Shown here: positions 26,352-36,507 of the stretch, piece after piece
How the letters are laid out: each line of letters starts with the position of its first letter
Position numbering within the stretch: position 1 is the first letter of the stretch
Source: Ruminococcus sp.
GTDB taxonomy: Bacteria; Bacillota; Clostridia; Oscillospirales; Ruminococcaceae
NCBI GenBank assembly: GCA_017462565.1
Contig: JAFTQW010000002.1
Span: forward strand, 1 to 64,000
Length of the DNA stretch: 64,000 nucleotides
Reading direction: 5' to 3'
Translations under genes and position numbers: made by a program
The notes under the pieces: model-generated
The model's input: only the letters and a program-made list of their open reading frames with translations
What the model was told of the DNA's origin: nothing
Database searches by the model: none

Positions 26352-27383
26352 ATGTCAGATAATACCGCCGCTCCTGTCGTTAAGTCCGAACATGAGATCG
26401 GCAGCGGCATGAGCAAAAAGCAGGCGAAAAAAATCCGTATGCAGTCTATGTCGAAGGAAGAGATCAGCTATGTAAGAAGAAAAGCTGCACTTGAAAAGAT
26501 CTGGCCTTTTTTCAGATTTGTTATTCTTTTCGGCCTGGGATTTGTAATTCTCTATCCTCTTATTTATATGGTAAGCTGCGCTTTCAGAGACAGAGCCGAT
26601 ATGAACGATCCTACGGTTATGTGGATTCCGAGACACTATACCATCGAAATCATGAAAGAAACCATTAAAGCTATGGATTTTGGAAAGACTCTTAAAACAA
26701 CTTTGCTGCTGAATATAGGCTGTTCCTTTGTTCAGGTAATTTCATGCGCAATAACAGGCTACGGCTTTGCGAGATTTAATTTTAAGGGGAAGAAATTTCT
26801 TTTTCTCATTGTTATAATGATGATACTTGTTCCGCCGCAGGTTATTTCTCTTCCGCTGTTTGCGCAATTCAGATTCTTTGGTATCAAGGGACTGTTTTCA
26901 ATCAATCTTATCGACAGTATGCTTACGATGTATCTTCCGGCAATTACAGCCAACGGAATACGTTCGGGACTTATGATACTTATTTTCCGACAGTTCTTCA
27001 AGGGACTACCGAAAGAACTTGAGGACGCCGCTTATATCGACGGATGCGGTCCTTTTATGACTTTTATAAGAGTTATGATACCCAATGCGGCTTCATCTTT
27101 CCTTACTGTTTTTCTTTTCTCGGTCGTATGGTACTGGAACGATTATTACGTAAGCACGACTTTCTTCACCAACACCAATACCGTTGCAACTATGCTTTAT
27201 AATATTGATACAAGACTCAGCGAGCATCTTTTCAGTGATGCGACTGTCAAGATAGATCCCCGTGAGCTGATCGTCTGGAAGGAAGCCGGCTGTCTGCTTT
27301 CAATAACTCCTATTCTTGTTCTTTATGTGTTGCTGCAAAAGCATTTCACAGAGGGAATCGAGCGTTCGGGGCTTGTTGGTTAG
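26352..27383 (+). CDS. carbohydrate ABC transporter permease 4
   Basis: A 343-residue MalG-type permease with an extended N terminus of about 55 charged residues before the first span. The coupling loop EDAAYIDGCGPFMTFIRVMI ends in P. GGAGGTGG precedes the ATG. It ends the operon; a strong terminator follows. Neither permease pair has its own ATPase, so both must use a shared MsmX/UgpC-type ATPase encoded elsewhere, as is usual in Firmicutes. Confidence 0.9.
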   Translation: MSDNTAAPVVKSEHEIGSGMSKKQAKKIRMQSMSKEEISYVRRKAALEKIWPFFRFVILFGLGFVILYPLIYMVSCAFRDRADMNDPTVMWIPRHYTIEIMKETIKAMDFGKTLKTTLLLNIGCSFVQVISCAITGYGFARFNFKGKKFLFLIVIMMILVPPQVISLPLFAQFRFFGIKGLFSINLIDSMLTMYLPAITANGIRSGLMILIFRQFFKGLPKELEDAAYIDGCGPFMTFIRVMIPNAASSFLTVFLFSVVWYWNDYYVSTTFFTNTNTVATMLYNIDTRLSEHLFSDATVKIDPRELIVWKEAGCLLSITPILVLYVLLQKHFTEGIERSGLVG

Positions 27384-27411
27384 TTTCTTTTATTAATTCA
27401 CTAAAAATTTA

Positions 27412-27454
27412 CAATAGCTTTCCGAAAAAATCTTCGGAAAGCTATTGCTTTTTG
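27412..27454 (+). terminator. strong terminator of the carbohydrate-uptake operon
   Basis: CAATAGCTTTCCGAA and TTCGGAAAGCTATTG form a perfect 15-bp stem followed by CTTTTT. The end of the hairpin overlaps the -35 element of the next promoter. Confidence 0.92.
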
Positions 27455-27473
27455 AGGAAAGAAGTGGTATAAT
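27445..27473 (+). promoter_or_regulatory. promoter of the rpsJ leader RNA
   Basis: TTGCTT (27445-27450), 17 bp, TATAAT (27468-27473). Predicted start near 27480, in front of a structured RNA and the S10 operon. Confidence 0.65.
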
Positions 27474-27479
27474 TATATC

Positions 27480-27730
27480 CGTTGAGTACGCAGTGTGCGT
27501 ACTGACTGCAGAAGATATGCGAGGAAGCAGAAGGTTGCTGTCGGTATGACAGGTAATTTCTGTGGAGTATGTCCGATTTTAAACCGGGCGATTGGGATAA
27601 TGAACACAGTTTGTGGTATTTTGAAATCTGCGCAGCTTGCGTATGCGTAAGACTAATAATGCCATAACTATGTGCGCTTGAAATCCTGATTACTCGGAAA
27701 ACATACCGTTTTTCGAGTTTTTTTATCAGA
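27480..27730 (+). ncRNA. structured RNA with terminator upstream of rpsJ
   Basis: About 250 nt without an open frame are dense with paired segments. They include AGTACGCA/TGCGTACT near 27483-27502, CTGTC/GACAG, GTCCG/CGGGC, and a long helix in which TTGTGGTATT pairs with AATAATGCCATAA around an inner hairpin CTTGCG/GCGTAAG. It ends in an 11-bp terminator stem (ACTCGGAAAAC/GTTTTTCGAGT) with seven Ts. It could be an independent small RNA or an attenuating leader of the ribosomal operon. It fits no riboswitch class I can recall; 6S RNA is possible but not supported by a motif I know. Confidence 0.7.
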
Positions 27731-27806
27731 TAAAGCGTGAAACACACGGAAGCGTGTGAGATCCCAGATTTGCGTCCCCATAATATTTCCTAAGGAGGCG
27801 AAAATA

Positions 27807-28121
27807 ATGGCAGTCAACGAAAAAATCAGATTCAAGATCAAGGGCTACGATCACGCTACTGTTGATATTGCAGCAGCTAAGATCGTTGAAGCAGCTAAGA
27901 GAAGCGGTGCAAGAGTTTCAGGACCTATCCCGCTCCCTACAGATAAGGAAGTTGTTACAATCCTTCGTGCTGTTCATAAGTATAAGGACAGCCGTGAGCA
28001 GTTTGAAATGAGAACTCACAAGAGACTCGTAGACGTTATCCGTCCTACAGAGAAAACAACAGCTGCTCTTGATAAGCTTGAAATTCCCGCAGGCGTAGAC
28101 GTTGTTATGGAGGTTAAGTAA
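27807..28121 (+). CDS. rpsJ: 30S ribosomal protein S10
   Basis: The 104-residue S10 (NusE), which sits in the 30S head and also joins the NusB antitermination complex. Family features: [14 protein letters not shown] at the start and [14 protein letters not shown] 27807 follows TAAGGAGG. First gene of the S10 operon, placed behind a terminator-ending leader RNA. Confidence 0.97.
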   Translation: MAVNEKIRFKIKGYDHATVDIAAAKIVEAAKRSGARVSGPIPLPTDKEVVTILRAVHKYKDSREQFEMRTHKRLVDVIRPTEKTTAALDKLEIPAGVDVVMEVK

Positions 28122-28233
28122 TTAACCGCAGCTTACGCTGAAAATGCCGCATCGGGATGCGGAAATGGCGGTATGCCGCCGGTCATGTTGATAACTTGAT
28201 TATCAACCAATAACCTATAGGAGGAAATGCTAT
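28122..28233 (+). promoter_or_regulatory. hairpin-rich spacer between rpsJ and rplC
   Basis: The 112-nt gap is far longer than the others in the operon. It holds CCGCAT/ATGCGG, GGCGG/CCGCC and GTTGATAA/TTATCAAC hairpins in a row, then the rplC ribosome binding site. No T run follows them. A site for ribosomal-protein feedback is possible. Confidence 0.45.
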
Positions 28234-28866
28234 ATGCAGAAAGGTATTATCGGTAAGAAGATCGGTATGACACAGATCTTTGACGAGACAGGAAAGGTTG
28301 TTCCTGTAACAGTTGTTGAAGCCGGTCCGTGCGTTGTTGTACAGAAGAAAACTGTAGAAAACGACGGTTACGCAGCTCTTCAGCTCGGCTACGGAGACGT
28401 TAAGGCTCAGAGAATGAACAAGCCTATGAAGGGTCACTTCGATAAGGCTGACGCAGGTTATAAGGCTGCTCTTAAAGAGTTCAGACTTGATGACTGCGAT
28501 TCGCTCAACGTAGGCGACATCGTTAAGGCTGATACATTTGCTGTAGGCGACGCTATCGACGTTGTCGGAACAAGCAAAGGTAAGGGATTCCAGGGCGCAA
28601 TCAAGCGTCACAATCAGCACAGACTCAAGGAAACTCATGGTACAGGCCCTGTTCACAGACAGGCTGGTTCTATGGGCGCTTGCTCTTCACCTTCAAGAAT
28701 CTACAAGGGTAAGGGCATGGCTGGTCACATGGGTGCAGAACAGGTTACTGTTCAGAATCTCGAAGTAGTTAAAATAGACGCAGAAAACAATCTCATCGCT
28801 ATCAAGGGTGCTGTTCCTGGTCCAAAGGGCGGTATCGTTTATATCGTTGACAGCGTTAAGGCTTAA
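28234..28866 (+). CDS. rplC: 50S ribosomal protein L3
   Basis: 210 residues, full length. L3 is an early 50S assembly protein near the peptidyl transferase centre. Conserved [13 protein letters not shown] at the N terminus and the tip segment [19 protein letters not shown] are present. The gene starts behind a long structured spacer and AGGAGG. Confidence 0.97.
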   Translation: MQKGIIGKKIGMTQIFDETGKVVPVTVVEAGPCVVVQKKTVENDGYAALQLGYGDVKAQRMNKPMKGHFDKADAGYKAALKEFRLDDCDSLNVGDIVKADTFAVGDAIDVVGTSKGKGFQGAIKRHNQHRLKETHGTGPVHRQAGSMGACSSPSRIYKGKGMAGHMGAEQVTVQNLEVVKIDAENNLIAIKGAVPGPKGGIVYIVDSVKA

Positions 28867-28883
28867 GGAAGGAGGAAACGTAA

Positions 28884-29507
28884 ATGTCTACAATTTCAGT
28901 ATTCGATATGACTGGTAATCAGGTTTCCGAAACAGAGCTTTCAGACGCTGTATTCGGAATTACTCCCAACGAGGCTGTAATGCACGCAATGGTAGTTAAC
29001 TACCTTGCTAATCAGAGACAGGGTACGCAGTCCACTCTTACAAGAACAGAAGTAAGCGGCGGCGGCAGAAAGCCCTGGAGACAGAAGGGTACAGGCCATG
29101 CAAGACAGGGTTCGACACGTGCTCCTCAGTGGGTACACGGCGGAATCGCTCTCGGTCCGAAGCCCAGAGATTACAGATATTCCCTTAACAAGAAAGTAAG
29201 AAGACTCGCTATGAAGTCCGCTCTTTCCGCTAAGGTTCTCGATAACAACATGATCGTTCTTAACGAGCTTTCTCTTGAAGGCTACAAGACAAAGACTGTT
29301 GTTAATATGCTCAAGGCTCTCGGCGTTGACGGTAAGGCTCTTATCGTAACATCAGAGGCTGACGCAAAGGTTATCAAGAGCGCAGCTAACATCCCGGGTG
29401 TTAAGACTGCCGCTGTAAACACTCTTAATGTTTACGACATCCTCAACTACGATAAGCTCATCGTTGTTAAGAATGCCGTTGGAAAGATCGAGGAGGTGTA
29501 CGCATAA
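28884..29507 (+). CDS. rplD: 50S ribosomal protein L4
   Basis: 207 residues. L4 lines the exit tunnel through the loop [19 protein letters not shown], clearly present. In E. coli L4 represses this operon; whether that holds here is unknown. Its stop overlaps the rplW start (TAATG), showing coupled translation. Confidence 0.97.
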   Translation: MSTISVFDMTGNQVSETELSDAVFGITPNEAVMHAMVVNYLANQRQGTQSTLTRTEVSGGGRKPWRQKGTGHARQGSTRAPQWVHGGIALGPKPRDYRYSLNKKVRRLAMKSALSAKVLDNNMIVLNELSLEGYKTKTVVNMLKALGVDGKALIVTSEADAKVIKSAANIPGVKTAAVNTLNVYDILNYDKLIVVKNAVGKIEEVYA

Positions 29508-29800
29508 TGAAAGCACCACAGGATATCATTCTGAAGCCCGTTATCACTGAAAAGTCAATGGACGAACTTCAGGCAGGAAAGTACACCTTTAAGGTTGCTA
29601 CAGACGCCAACAAAACAGAGATCAAAAAGGCTGTAGAAGTTCTTTTTGGCGTTAAGGTTGCTAAGGTTAATACGCTTAACTGCAACGGAAAAGAAAAAAG
29701 AGTCGGCAGATTTGTTGGCAAAACATCTGACTGGAAAAAGGCTGTCGTTACTCTTACAGAGGATTCTAAGGCAATCGAATTCTTTGAGGGTATGGTCTGA
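29507..29800 (+). CDS. rplW: 50S ribosomal protein L23
   Basis: 97 residues. L23 forms part of the tunnel exit and docks SRP and trigger factor. [13 protein letters not shown] is the conserved opening. Overlaps rplD by one base. The 76-nt gap to rplB contains GCTTAATTAAGC and GGGAG/CTCCC hairpins. Confidence 0.97.
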   Translation: MKAPQDIILKPVITEKSMDELQAGKYTFKVATDANKTEIKKAVEVLFGVKVAKVNTLNCNGKEKRVGRFVGKTSDWKKAVVTLTEDSKAIEFFEGMV

Positions 29801-29876
29801 TCCGCTTAATTAAGCGAAGGTCGGAAAGTATGGGAGTAATGCTCCCGCAAAAAACGCATTTTAAGGAGTGAAATAA

Positions 29877-30710
29877 ATGGCTATTAAAAGCTATAAGCCT
29901 ACGACACCTTCGAGACGTCAGATGACTGTTACTGATTACTCGGTTCTGTCTAAGGTTGAGCCGGAGAAAAGCCTTCTCGAACCAATGAAGAAGAAGTCGG
30001 GAAGAAACAGCTACGGCAGAATTACAGTTCGCCACAGAGGCGGCGGCAACAGAAGAAAATACCGTGTTATCGACTTCAAGCGTGATAAGGACAACATGAT
30101 CGCAAATGTTCTTACACTTGAATACGATCCTAACAGAAGCGCATTCATCGCTCTCATTCAGTATGAGGACGGCGAAAAGAGATACATCCTTGCTCCTAAC
30201 GGACTTAAAGTCGGCGACAAGGTTGAATCCGGTCCGGAGGCTGATATCAAGCCCGGCAACGCTCTTAAGCTTGAGGATATTCCGGTTGGTACATTTATCC
30301 ACGCTATCGAGCTTTATCCCGGCAAGGGCGCTCAGCTCGTAAGAAGCGCAGGAAATCAGGCTCAGCTTATGGGTAAAGAAGGCGCTTATGCGCTTGTCAG
30401 ACTTCCTTCCGGCGAAATGAGAAAGATTCCGATCGGATGCAAGGCTGCAATCGGTCAGGTTTCCAACATCGATCACGAGAACGTTAATTACGGTAAGGCA
30501 GGAAGAGTCCGCAATATGGGCTGGAGACCTACTGTAAGAGGTTCTGTAATGAACCCCTGCGATCACCCGCACGGTGGTGGTGAAGGTAAATCGCCTGTCG
30601 GCCGTCCAGGACCTGTTACCCCTTGGGGCAAGCCTGCACTCGGCTACAAGACTCGTAAAAAGCATCACAGAACAGATAAGTTCATCGTAAAGCGCCGCAA
30701 CGGCAAGTAA
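29877..30710 (+). CDS. rplB: 50S ribosomal protein L2
   Basis: 277 residues, normal length. L2 is a core 23S-binding protein needed for subunit joining. The conserved [20 protein letters not shown] segment with the critical histidine is present, as is [12 protein letters not shown]. Confidence 0.98.
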   Translation: MAIKSYKPTTPSRRQMTVTDYSVLSKVEPEKSLLEPMKKKSGRNSYGRITVRHRGGGNRRKYRVIDFKRDKDNMIANVLTLEYDPNRSAFIALIQYEDGEKRYILAPNGLKVGDKVESGPEADIKPGNALKLEDIPVGTFIHAIELYPGKGAQLVRSAGNQAQLMGKEGAYALVRLPSGEMRKIPIGCKAAIGQVSNIDHENVNYGKAGRVRNMGWRPTVRGSVMNPCDHPHGGGEGKSPVGRPGPVTPWGKPALGYKTRKKHHRTDKFIVKRRNGK

Positions 30711-30731
30711 TCTGAAAGGAGGAACTGATTA

Positions 30732-31016
30732 ATGAGCAGAAGCATTAAAAAGGGACCTTATGTCCAGGAGGTTCTTCTTAAGAGAGTTGTGGCTATGAAC
30801 GAAGCAGGCGAAAAGAAGGTTCTTAAAACATGGAGCCGTTCTTCAACAATTTTCCCTGATTTCGTAGGTCATACATTCGCTGTTCATGACGGACGCAAGC
30901 ACGTTCCGGTTTATGTAACAGAGGACATGGTAGGTCATAAGCTCGGCGAGTTCGCACCTACAAGAACCTATAAGGGCCACGCAGGCTCTAAAACATCAAA
31001 CAACGGTAAGAAATAA
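30732..31016 (+). CDS. rpsS: 30S ribosomal protein S19
   Basis: 94 residues. S19 lies in the 30S head with S13. [11 protein letters not shown] and the C-terminal GHAGSKT are diagnostic. GAAAGGAGGAACTG precedes the ATG. Confidence 0.97.
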   Translation: MSRSIKKGPYVQEVLLKRVVAMNEAGEKKVLKTWSRSSTIFPDFVGHTFAVHDGRKHVPVYVTEDMVGHKLGEFAPTRTYKGHAGSKTSNNGKK

Positions 31017-31036
31017 GCGGAAGGAGGAGTTCAGAG

Positions 31037-31372
31037 ATGGAAGCAAGAGCTTATTTAAGAAATGCTCGTATATCACCCAGAAAGGTGCAGATTGTTCTTG
31101 ACCTTGTCAGAAACAAGCCTGTTGACATCGCTTTGGCTACTTTAGATCTTACTCCGAAGGCTGCAAGTCCTATCGTTGCAAAGCTTATAAAGTCCGCTCA
31201 GGCAAATGCCGAAAATAACTTCAGCATGGATAAAGATAATCTTTATGTTGCCGAGTGTTTCGTAACACCGGGTCCTATCATGAAGAGAATCATGCCAAGA
31301 GCACAGGGCAGAGCATATAGAATTTTTAAGAGAACATCACACATCACAGTTGTTCTTAAAGAAAAAGAATAA
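31037..31372 (+). CDS. rplV: 50S ribosomal protein L22
   Basis: 111 residues. L22 contacts every 23S domain and forms the tunnel constriction; the loop [17 protein letters not shown] is intact. The N-terminal [18 protein letters not shown] segment is also typical. Confidence 0.97.
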   Translation: MEARAYLRNARISPRKVQIVLDLVRNKPVDIALATLDLTPKAASPIVAKLIKSAQANAENNFSMDKDNLYVAECFVTPGPIMKRIMPRAQGRAYRIFKRTSHITVVLKEKE

Positions 31373-31391
31373 TCCCAAGGAGGTTTGAATA

Positions 31392-32177
31392 ATGGGCCAG
31401 AAAGTTAATCCGCACGGTCTTCGTGTCGGCGTTATTAAGGATTGGGATTCACGCTGGTATGCCAATAAGGCAGATTTCGGCGACACTCTCGTTGAGGACT
31501 ACAATGTTCGTAACTTCATTAAGAAGAGCTTGTATGCAGCAGGTGTTCCGAGAATCGAAATCGAGCGTTTCGCCGATAAGGTTAGAATTCACATCCACTG
31601 CGCTAAGCCCGGTATCGTAATCGGCAGAGGCGGCGCAGAAATCGAAAAGCTCAGAGCTAAGCTCGAAGCTATGATGAAGAAGCAGGTTTTCATCAATATT
31701 GTTGAGGTTAAGCAGCCTGATATGGATTCCCAGCTCGTTGCTGAGAAGATCGCTCTTGATCTCGAAAACAGAGTTTCATTCAGACGTGCTATGAAGCAGT
31801 CTATCGGCAGAACAATGCGTCTCGGCGCAAAGGGTATAAAGGTTAAGGTTTCAGGCAGACTTGCCGGAGCTGAAATCGCAAGAAGCGAAAGCTACCACGA
31901 GGGTACTATTCCGCTTCAGACAATCCGTGCCGATATTGATTACGGCTTCGCAGAGGCTGATACAACTTACGGAAAGCTCGGCGTAAAGGTTTGGATCTAT
32001 AAGGGCGAGGTTCTTAAGGGCGACGCTGCTAAGGCTGCTGCTCAGAGAGAAAAGATCGAGAAGAAGAACGAACCTAAGAATAACGACAGACGCCGCCGTG
32101 ACGACAGACGTGACGGAAACAGACGCGGCGGAAGAAATTTCAACCGTGATGCAAAAAGAGAAGGAGGTAACCAGTAA
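31392..32177 (+). CDS. rpsC: 30S ribosomal protein S3 with basic C-terminal extension
   Basis: 261 residues, longer than the usual 210-220. The KH domain ([18 protein letters not shown]) and the C-terminal S3 domain are complete. The extra roughly 45 residues are an Arg/Asp/Asn-rich tail ([18 protein letters not shown]), probably disordered and RNA binding. The stop overlaps the rplP start. Confidence 0.97.
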   Translation: MGQKVNPHGLRVGVIKDWDSRWYANKADFGDTLVEDYNVRNFIKKSLYAAGVPRIEIERFADKVRIHIHCAKPGIVIGRGGAEIEKLRAKLEAMMKKQVFINIVEVKQPDMDSQLVAEKIALDLENRVSFRRAMKQSIGRTMRLGAKGIKVKVSGRLAGAEIARSESYHEGTIPLQTIRADIDYGFAEADTTYGKLGVKVWIYKGEVLKGDAAKAAAQREKIEKKNEPKNNDRRRRDDRRDGNRRGGRNFNRDAKREGGNQ

Positions 32178-32602
32178 TGCTGCTTCCAAAAAGAGTTAAA
32201 TACCGCAGAGTCCACAGAGGACGCTTAAAGGGTAAGGCATACAGAGGAAATAAGGTAACTTACGGCGATTACGGTCTCCAGGCTCTTGAGCCTTCATGGA
32301 TCACTTCCAACCAGATCGAGTCTGCCCGTATCGCTATGACTCGTTATATCAAGAGAGGCGGACAGGTTTGGATCAAGATTTTCCCTGATAAGCCTATCAC
32401 AGAAAAACCGGCAGAAACACGAATGGGTTCCGGTAAGGGTTCGCCTGAATACTGGGTTGCAGTAGTTAAGCCGGGCAGAGTTCTTTTCGAGATCAAGGGT
32501 GTTTCGGAGGAAACTGCAAGAGAAGCTATGCGTCTTGCTATGCATAAGCTTCCTATCAAGTGTAAGTTTGTTACTAAAGCAGAGCAGGAGGTTGAGCAGT
32601 AA
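32177..32602 (+). CDS. rplP: 50S ribosomal protein L16
   Basis: 141 residues. L16 helps place A-site t[22 protein letters not shown] and [19 protein letters not shown] are the family signatures. One-base overlaps with both rpsC and rpmC. Confidence 0.97.
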   Translation: MLLPKRVKYRRVHRGRLKGKAYRGNKVTYGDYGLQALEPSWITSNQIESARIAMTRYIKRGGQVWIKIFPDKPITEKPAETRMGSGKGSPEYWVAVVKPGRVLFEIKGVSEETAREAMRLAMHKLPIKCKFVTKAEQEVEQ

Positions 32603-32802
32603 TGAAGGCATCAGAAATCAGAGAAATGTCAGTTGATGAGCTCAACGAGAAGCTCAGCAGCCTGAAGGAAGAGCTTTTTGCGCTCCGCTTTCAGCACGCT
32701 ATAAATCAGCTTGATAACACAGCTCGTTTAAAGGCTGTTAAAAAGGATATTGCCCGCATTAAAACAACTCTGCGTGAGGCAGAGCTTAGCGCTGAGCAGT
32801 AA
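32602..32802 (+). CDS. rpmC: 50S ribosomal protein L29
   Basis: 66 residues, a two-helix protein at the tunnel exit. [14 protein letters not shown] and the [10 protein letters not shown] segment identify it. Confidence 0.96.
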   Translation: MKASEIREMSVDELNEKLSSLKEELFALRFQHAINQLDNTARLKAVKKDIARIKTTLREAELSAEQ

Positions 32803-32821
32803 GAAAGGGAGGATTTAGCTA

Positions 32822-33082
32822 ATGTCTACTGAGAGAAACCTTAGAAAAACAAGAGTAGGTAAGGTTGTAAGCGATAAGATGGATAAAACCGTCGTAGTTG
32901 CTATCGTTGATAACGTTAAACACCCGCTTTATAAGAAGATCATCAAGCGTACCGTTAAGCTTAAGGCTCACGATGAAAACAATGAGTGCAGAATCGGCGA
33001 TCGCGTTGAGGTTATGGAAACACGTCCGCTTTCAAAGGATAAGAGATGGCGTGTAACAAATATCATTGAAAAAGCTAAGTAA
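32822..33082 (+). CDS. rpsQ: 30S ribosomal protein S17
   Basis: 86 residues, a primary 16S-binding OB-fold protein. [20 protein letters not shown] and [19 protein letters not shown] are conserved. Confidence 0.97.
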   Translation: MSTERNLRKTRVGKVVSDKMDKTVVVAIVDNVKHPLYKKIIKRTVKLKAHDENNECRIGDRVEVMETRPLSKDKRWRVTNIIEKAK

Positions 33083-33121
33083 TTTTGATATAAGCTTTAT
33101 GCTTGAAAGGAGGAACTCGCT

Positions 33122-33490
33122 GTGATACAGATGCAGACTTATCTTAAAGTCGCTGATAACACAGGCGCTAAGGAGCTTATGTGTATCAGAGTTCTGGGAG
33201 GTACACGCCGCAGATATGCCAATATCGGCGATGTTGTAGTTGCTTCAGTTAAGAAAGCAACACCCGGAGGCGTTGTAAAGAAGGGCGATGTTGTAAAGGC
33301 AGTTATCGTTCGTTCAGCAAAGGGTCTCAGAAGAGAGGACGGAACTTATATCCGCTTCGATGAGAACGCTGCTGTTATTATTAAAGAAGATAAGAACCCA
33401 AAGGGTACTCGTATCTTCGGACCGGTTGCTAAGGAGCTCCGTGAAAAGGAGTATACAAAAATTCTCAGCCTCGCACCGGAAGTTCTTTAA
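33122..33490 (+). CDS. rplN: 50S ribosomal protein L14
   Basis: 122 residues, the standard length when the GTG at 33122 is used (GAAAGGAGG lies upstream). L14 contacts the 30S subunit and binds the silencing factor Rsf[16 protein letters not shown] is diagnostic. Confidence 0.97.
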   Translation: MIQMQTYLKVADNTGAKELMCIRVLGGTRRRYANIGDVVVASVKKATPGGVVKKGDVVKAVIVRSAKGLRREDGTYIRFDENAAVIIKEDKNPKGTRIFGPVAKELREKEYTKILSLAPEVL

Positions 33491-33508
33491 TGGAGGTGTC
33501 ATTCGATT

Positions 33509-33850
33509 ATGAGTAAGGTACACGTAAAAACCGGTGACACTGTTATCCTTCTCACCGGAAAGTATGAGGATAAATTCAACAGCAAGGGCGACAGAAAAAC
33601 AGGTAAGGTTTTAGAGGTTAGCCCTAAAGAGGATAAGGTAATCGTTGAGGGTATCAACATTATCACAAAGCACGTTAAGCCGACAAGAATGGGCGAAAAG
33701 GGCGGCATCGTTAAAACAGAGGCTCCTGTTTACGCTTCAAAGGTTCAGCTCGTTTGCCCTAAGTGCGGCAAGGCAACAAGAGTCGGCCACGTTTTTGAAG
33801 ACGGCAAAAAGCTCCGCCTTTGCAAGAAGTGCGGCAAGTCTTTTGAATAA
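33509..33850 (+). CDS. rplX: 50S ribosomal protein L24 with zinc-ribbon tail
   Basis: 113 residues. A KOW domain ([13 protein letters not shown]) is followed by two CxxC pairs (C83/C86 and C105/C108), a zinc-binding C-terminal form of L24. L24 starts 50S assembly. Confidence 0.97.
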   Translation: MSKVHVKTGDTVILLTGKYEDKFNSKGDRKTGKVLEVSPKEDKVIVEGINIITKHVKPTRMGEKGGIVKTEAPVYASKVQLVCPKCGKATRVGHVFEDGKKLRLCKKCGKSFE

Positions 33851-33868
33851 TGTAAAGGAGAAACGACA

Positions 33869-34408
33869 ATGGCAAGATTAAAGGATTATTATGTTAGCGA
33901 CGTTGCTCCGGCATTGATGAAGAAGTTCGGTTACAAGAGCGTTATGCAGATTCCGAAGCTCGATAAGGTAGTTATCAACGTTGGCGCCGGCGAGGCTAAA
34001 GACAACGCTAAGGTTATCGACGCAATCATGACTGATCTCGCTGCTATCACAGGTCAGAAGCCTGTAGTATGCCGTGCCAAGAAGTCTGTTGCTAACTTCA
34101 AGCTTCGTGAAGGAATGCCGATCGGCGTTAAGGTTACTCTCAGAGCTGAAAAGATGTATGAGTTCGTTGACAAGCTCTTCAATGTTGCGTTCCCTCGTGT
34201 TCGTGACTTCAGAGGAATCAATGCAAATTCTTTCGACGGCAAGGGCAACTATTCAACCGGTATCAAAGAACAGCTTATCTTCCCTGAGATCGAATACGAT
34301 AAGATCGACAAGGTAAGAGGTATGGATATCAACTTCATCACAACAGCAAATACTGATGAAGAAGCTAAAGAGCTCCTGACACTTCTGGGCGCTCCGTTCA
34401 TCAAGTAA
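33869..34408 (+). CDS. rplE: 50S ribosomal protein L5
   Basis: 179 residues. L5 carries 5S rRNA into the 50S subunit. Conserved: [28 protein letters not shown] and FPEIEYDKI. Confidence 0.97.
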   Translation: MARLKDYYVSDVAPALMKKFGYKSVMQIPKLDKVVINVGAGEAKDNAKVIDAIMTDLAAITGQKPVVCRAKKSVANFKLREGMPIGVKVTLRAEKMYEFVDKLFNVAFPRVRDFRGINANSFDGKGNYSTGIKEQLIFPEIEYDKIDKVRGMDINFITTANTDEEAKELLTLLGAPFIK

Positions 34409-34424
34409 TCAGGGAGGAATAAAA

Positions 34425-34610
34425 ATGGCTAAGAAGGCAATGATCAACAAGCAGCAGAGAACTCCCAAGTATTCCACAAGAGCATATAACAGATGTAAGA
34501 TTTGTGGCAGACCGCACGCATATCTCAGAAAGTTCGGCATCTGCCGTATCTGCTTCAGAGAGCTTGCTCACGACGGTCAGATTCCGGGTGTTAAAAAGGC
34601 AAGCTGGTAA
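34425..34610 (+). CDS. rpsN: 30S ribosomal protein S14, zinc (type Z) form
   Basis: 61 residues, the short zinc form, with C24, C27, C40 and C43 in CKICGRP and GICRICF. AGGGAGG precedes the ATG. Confidence 0.97.
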   Translation: MAKKAMINKQQRTPKYSTRAYNRCKICGRPHAYLRKFGICRICFRELAHDGQIPGVKKASW

Positions 34611-34634
34611 AATACGAAAAGGAGGTCATTCGGC

Positions 34635-35033
34635 ATGCAAATCACTGATACAATAGCAGATCTTTTAACAAGAATTCGTAATGCGAATACTGCAAAGCAC
34701 GCCACAGTTGACGTTCCCGCTTCAAGAGTTAAGAAGGATATTACACAGATTCTCGTTGACGAGGGTTATGTAAAGGGCTTCCAGCTCATTGAGGACGGCA
34801 AGCAGGGTGTTATCAGAATCACGCTTAAATACGGCGACAACAAGTCTCCGGTAATCACAGGTCTTAGAAGAGTTTCTAAGCCCGGTCTGCGTATCTATTC
34901 AAGCTGCGCAGATATGCCAAAGGTCAGAAAGGGCCTTGGTATCGCAATCGTTTCAACTTCAAAGGGAATCGTTACAGACAAGAAAGCAAGAGAGCTTAAT
35001 GTCGGCGGCGAAGTTCTCGCATATATCTGGTAA
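34635..35033 (+). CDS. rpsH: 30S ribosomal protein S8
   Basis: 132 residues. S8 organises the 16S central domain; in E. coli it represses the spc operon. [14 protein letters not shown] and [20 protein letters not shown] are diagnostic. Confidence 0.97.
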   Translation: MQITDTIADLLTRIRNANTAKHATVDVPASRVKKDITQILVDEGYVKGFQLIEDGKQGVIRITLKYGDNKSPVITGLRRVSKPGLRIYSSCADMPKVRKGLGIAIVSTSKGIVTDKKARELNVGGEVLAYIW

Positions 35034-35049
35034 TTAGGAGGAAGCTGAT

Positions 35050-35595
35050 ATGTCAAGAATCGGTAAAATGCCCATCAGCATTCCTGCAGGTGTAGAGGTT
35101 AAAAACGAAAACAACCTTATCACAGTTAAGGGACCCAAGGGCGAGCTTACAAAACAGTTCAGCACAGAGCTCGGCATTGAGGTTGCTGAAGGTGTAATCA
35201 CAGTTACAAGACCAAGCGACGATAAGAAGCATCGTTCACTTCACGGTCTTACAAGAACACTTATCGCCAACATGGTTGAAGGTGTTACAAACGGATATTC
35301 AAAAACTCTCGAGATCGAGGGTGTCGGCTACCGTGCTGCAAAGCAGGGAACAAAGGTTACTCTTAACCTTGGTTATTCGCATCCTGTTGTTATCGAGGAA
35401 ACAGACGCTATCAAGCTTGATGTTCCTCAGCCAAACAAGATCGTTGTAAGCGGTATCGACAAGCAGGCTGTAGGTCAGTTTGCAGCTGAAGTTCGTGAAA
35501 AGCGTCCGCCTGAGCCTTATAAGGGCAAGGGAATCAGATATGCCGGCGAACATATCATCCGCAAGGAAGGTAAGGCCGGTAAGGGCAAGAAGTAA
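35050..35595 (+). CDS. rplF: 50S ribosomal protein L6
   Basis: 181 residues, two L6 repeats near the factor-binding site. [16 protein letters not shown] begins it, and [16 protein letters not shown] is the family signature. Confidence 0.97.
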   Translation: MSRIGKMPISIPAGVEVKNENNLITVKGPKGELTKQFSTELGIEVAEGVITVTRPSDDKKHRSLHGLTRTLIANMVEGVTNGYSKTLEIEGVGYRAAKQGTKVTLNLGYSHPVVIEETDAIKLDVPQPNKIVVSGIDKQAVGQFAAEVREKRPPEPYKGKGIRYAGEHIIRKEGKAGKGKK

Positions 35596-35614
35596 TTAGA
35601 AGGAGCAAATTGCT

Positions 35615-35974
35615 ATGATTAAGAAATTTGACAGCAATAAGGCAAGATTAAAGAGACACCGCAGAGTTCGTGCTAAGATCTCAGGAACTCCCGAGCGTCC
35701 CCGTCTCAATGTGTTCCGTTCAACAAAGCATATCTATGCTCAGATTATAGATGATGTAAACGGTGTTACTCTTGCTTCTGCATCGAGCATGGATAAGGGC
35801 TTTGAGGGCAACGGCGGCAACGTTGAAGGCGCCCGCAAGGTCGGCGAAATGATCGCTAAGAATGCGGCAGACAAGGGTATCAGCGAAGTTGTTTTCGACA
35901 GAGGCGGCTACCTTTATCACGGACGTGTTAAGGAACTCGCTGAAGGCGCACGTGAAAACGGATTAAAGTTCTAA
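35615..35974 (+). CDS. rplR: 50S ribosomal protein L18
   Basis: 119 residues, a 5S rRNA-binding protein. [18 protein letters not shown] and [20 protein letters not shown] identify it. Confidence 0.97.
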   Translation: MIKKFDSNKARLKRHRRVRAKISGTPERPRLNVFRSTKHIYAQIIDDVNGVTLASASSMDKGFEGNGGNVEGARKVGEMIAKNAADKGISEVVFDRGGYLYHGRVKELAEGARENGLKF

Positions 35975-35989
35975 GAGGGAGGTAAAACA

Positions 35990-36490
35990 ATGGCTAATAT
36001 TGAAACACAGGCTCCTGAATTCGTTGAAAAGGTTGTTGCGATTAACAGAGTTTCAAAAACTGTTAAGGGCGGCCGTATCATGAAGTTTGCCGCACTCGTT
36101 GTTGTCGGCGACGGCAACGGAACAGTAGGCTTTGGACTTGGTAAATCCGGAGAAGTTCCGGATGCGATCCGCAAGGGTATCGAAGACGCTAAGAAGAATC
36201 TTAAGAAGATCGCACTTAAGGGAACAACGATCCCTCATGAGATCATCGGCGAATTCGGCGCAGGCAGAGTTCTTATGAAGCCCGCTGCACCCGGTACAGG
36301 CGTTATCGCAGGCGGCCCGGTTCGTGCCGTAATCGAGGTTGCAGGAATCCAGGACATCAGAACAAAGTCGCTTCGTTCCAATAACCCCTGCAACGTAGTA
36401 AGAGCTACAATAAACGGTCTTACATCATGCGTTTCCGCTAAGGAAGTTGCCGCTAAGAGAGGCAAGACTGTTAAGGAAATTTTAGGTTAA
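35990..36490 (+). CDS. rpsE: 30S ribosomal protein S5
   Basis: 166 residues, a fidelity protein near the decoding site. [19 protein letters not shown] and [19 protein letters not shown] are conserved. Confidence 0.97.
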   Translation: MANIETQAPEFVEKVVAINRVSKTVKGGRIMKFAALVVVGDGNGTVGFGLGKSGEVPDAIRKGIEDAKKNLKKIALKGTTIPHEIIGEFGAGRVLMKPAAPGTGVIAGGPVRAVIEVAGIQDIRTKSLRSNNPCNVVRATINGLTSCVSAKEVAAKRGKTVKEILG

Positions 36491-36507
36491 GAGGAGGCAG
36501 TAACACC

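Noticed and set aside
27480..27730. Riboswitch for a metabolite (TPP, cobalamin, SAM, lysine)
   Set aside because: None of the conserved core motifs of these classes could be found; the downstream genes are ribosomal.
29766..30668. Long minus-strand open frame of 300 codons
   Set aside because: It is antisense to rplB and has no recognisable sequence.
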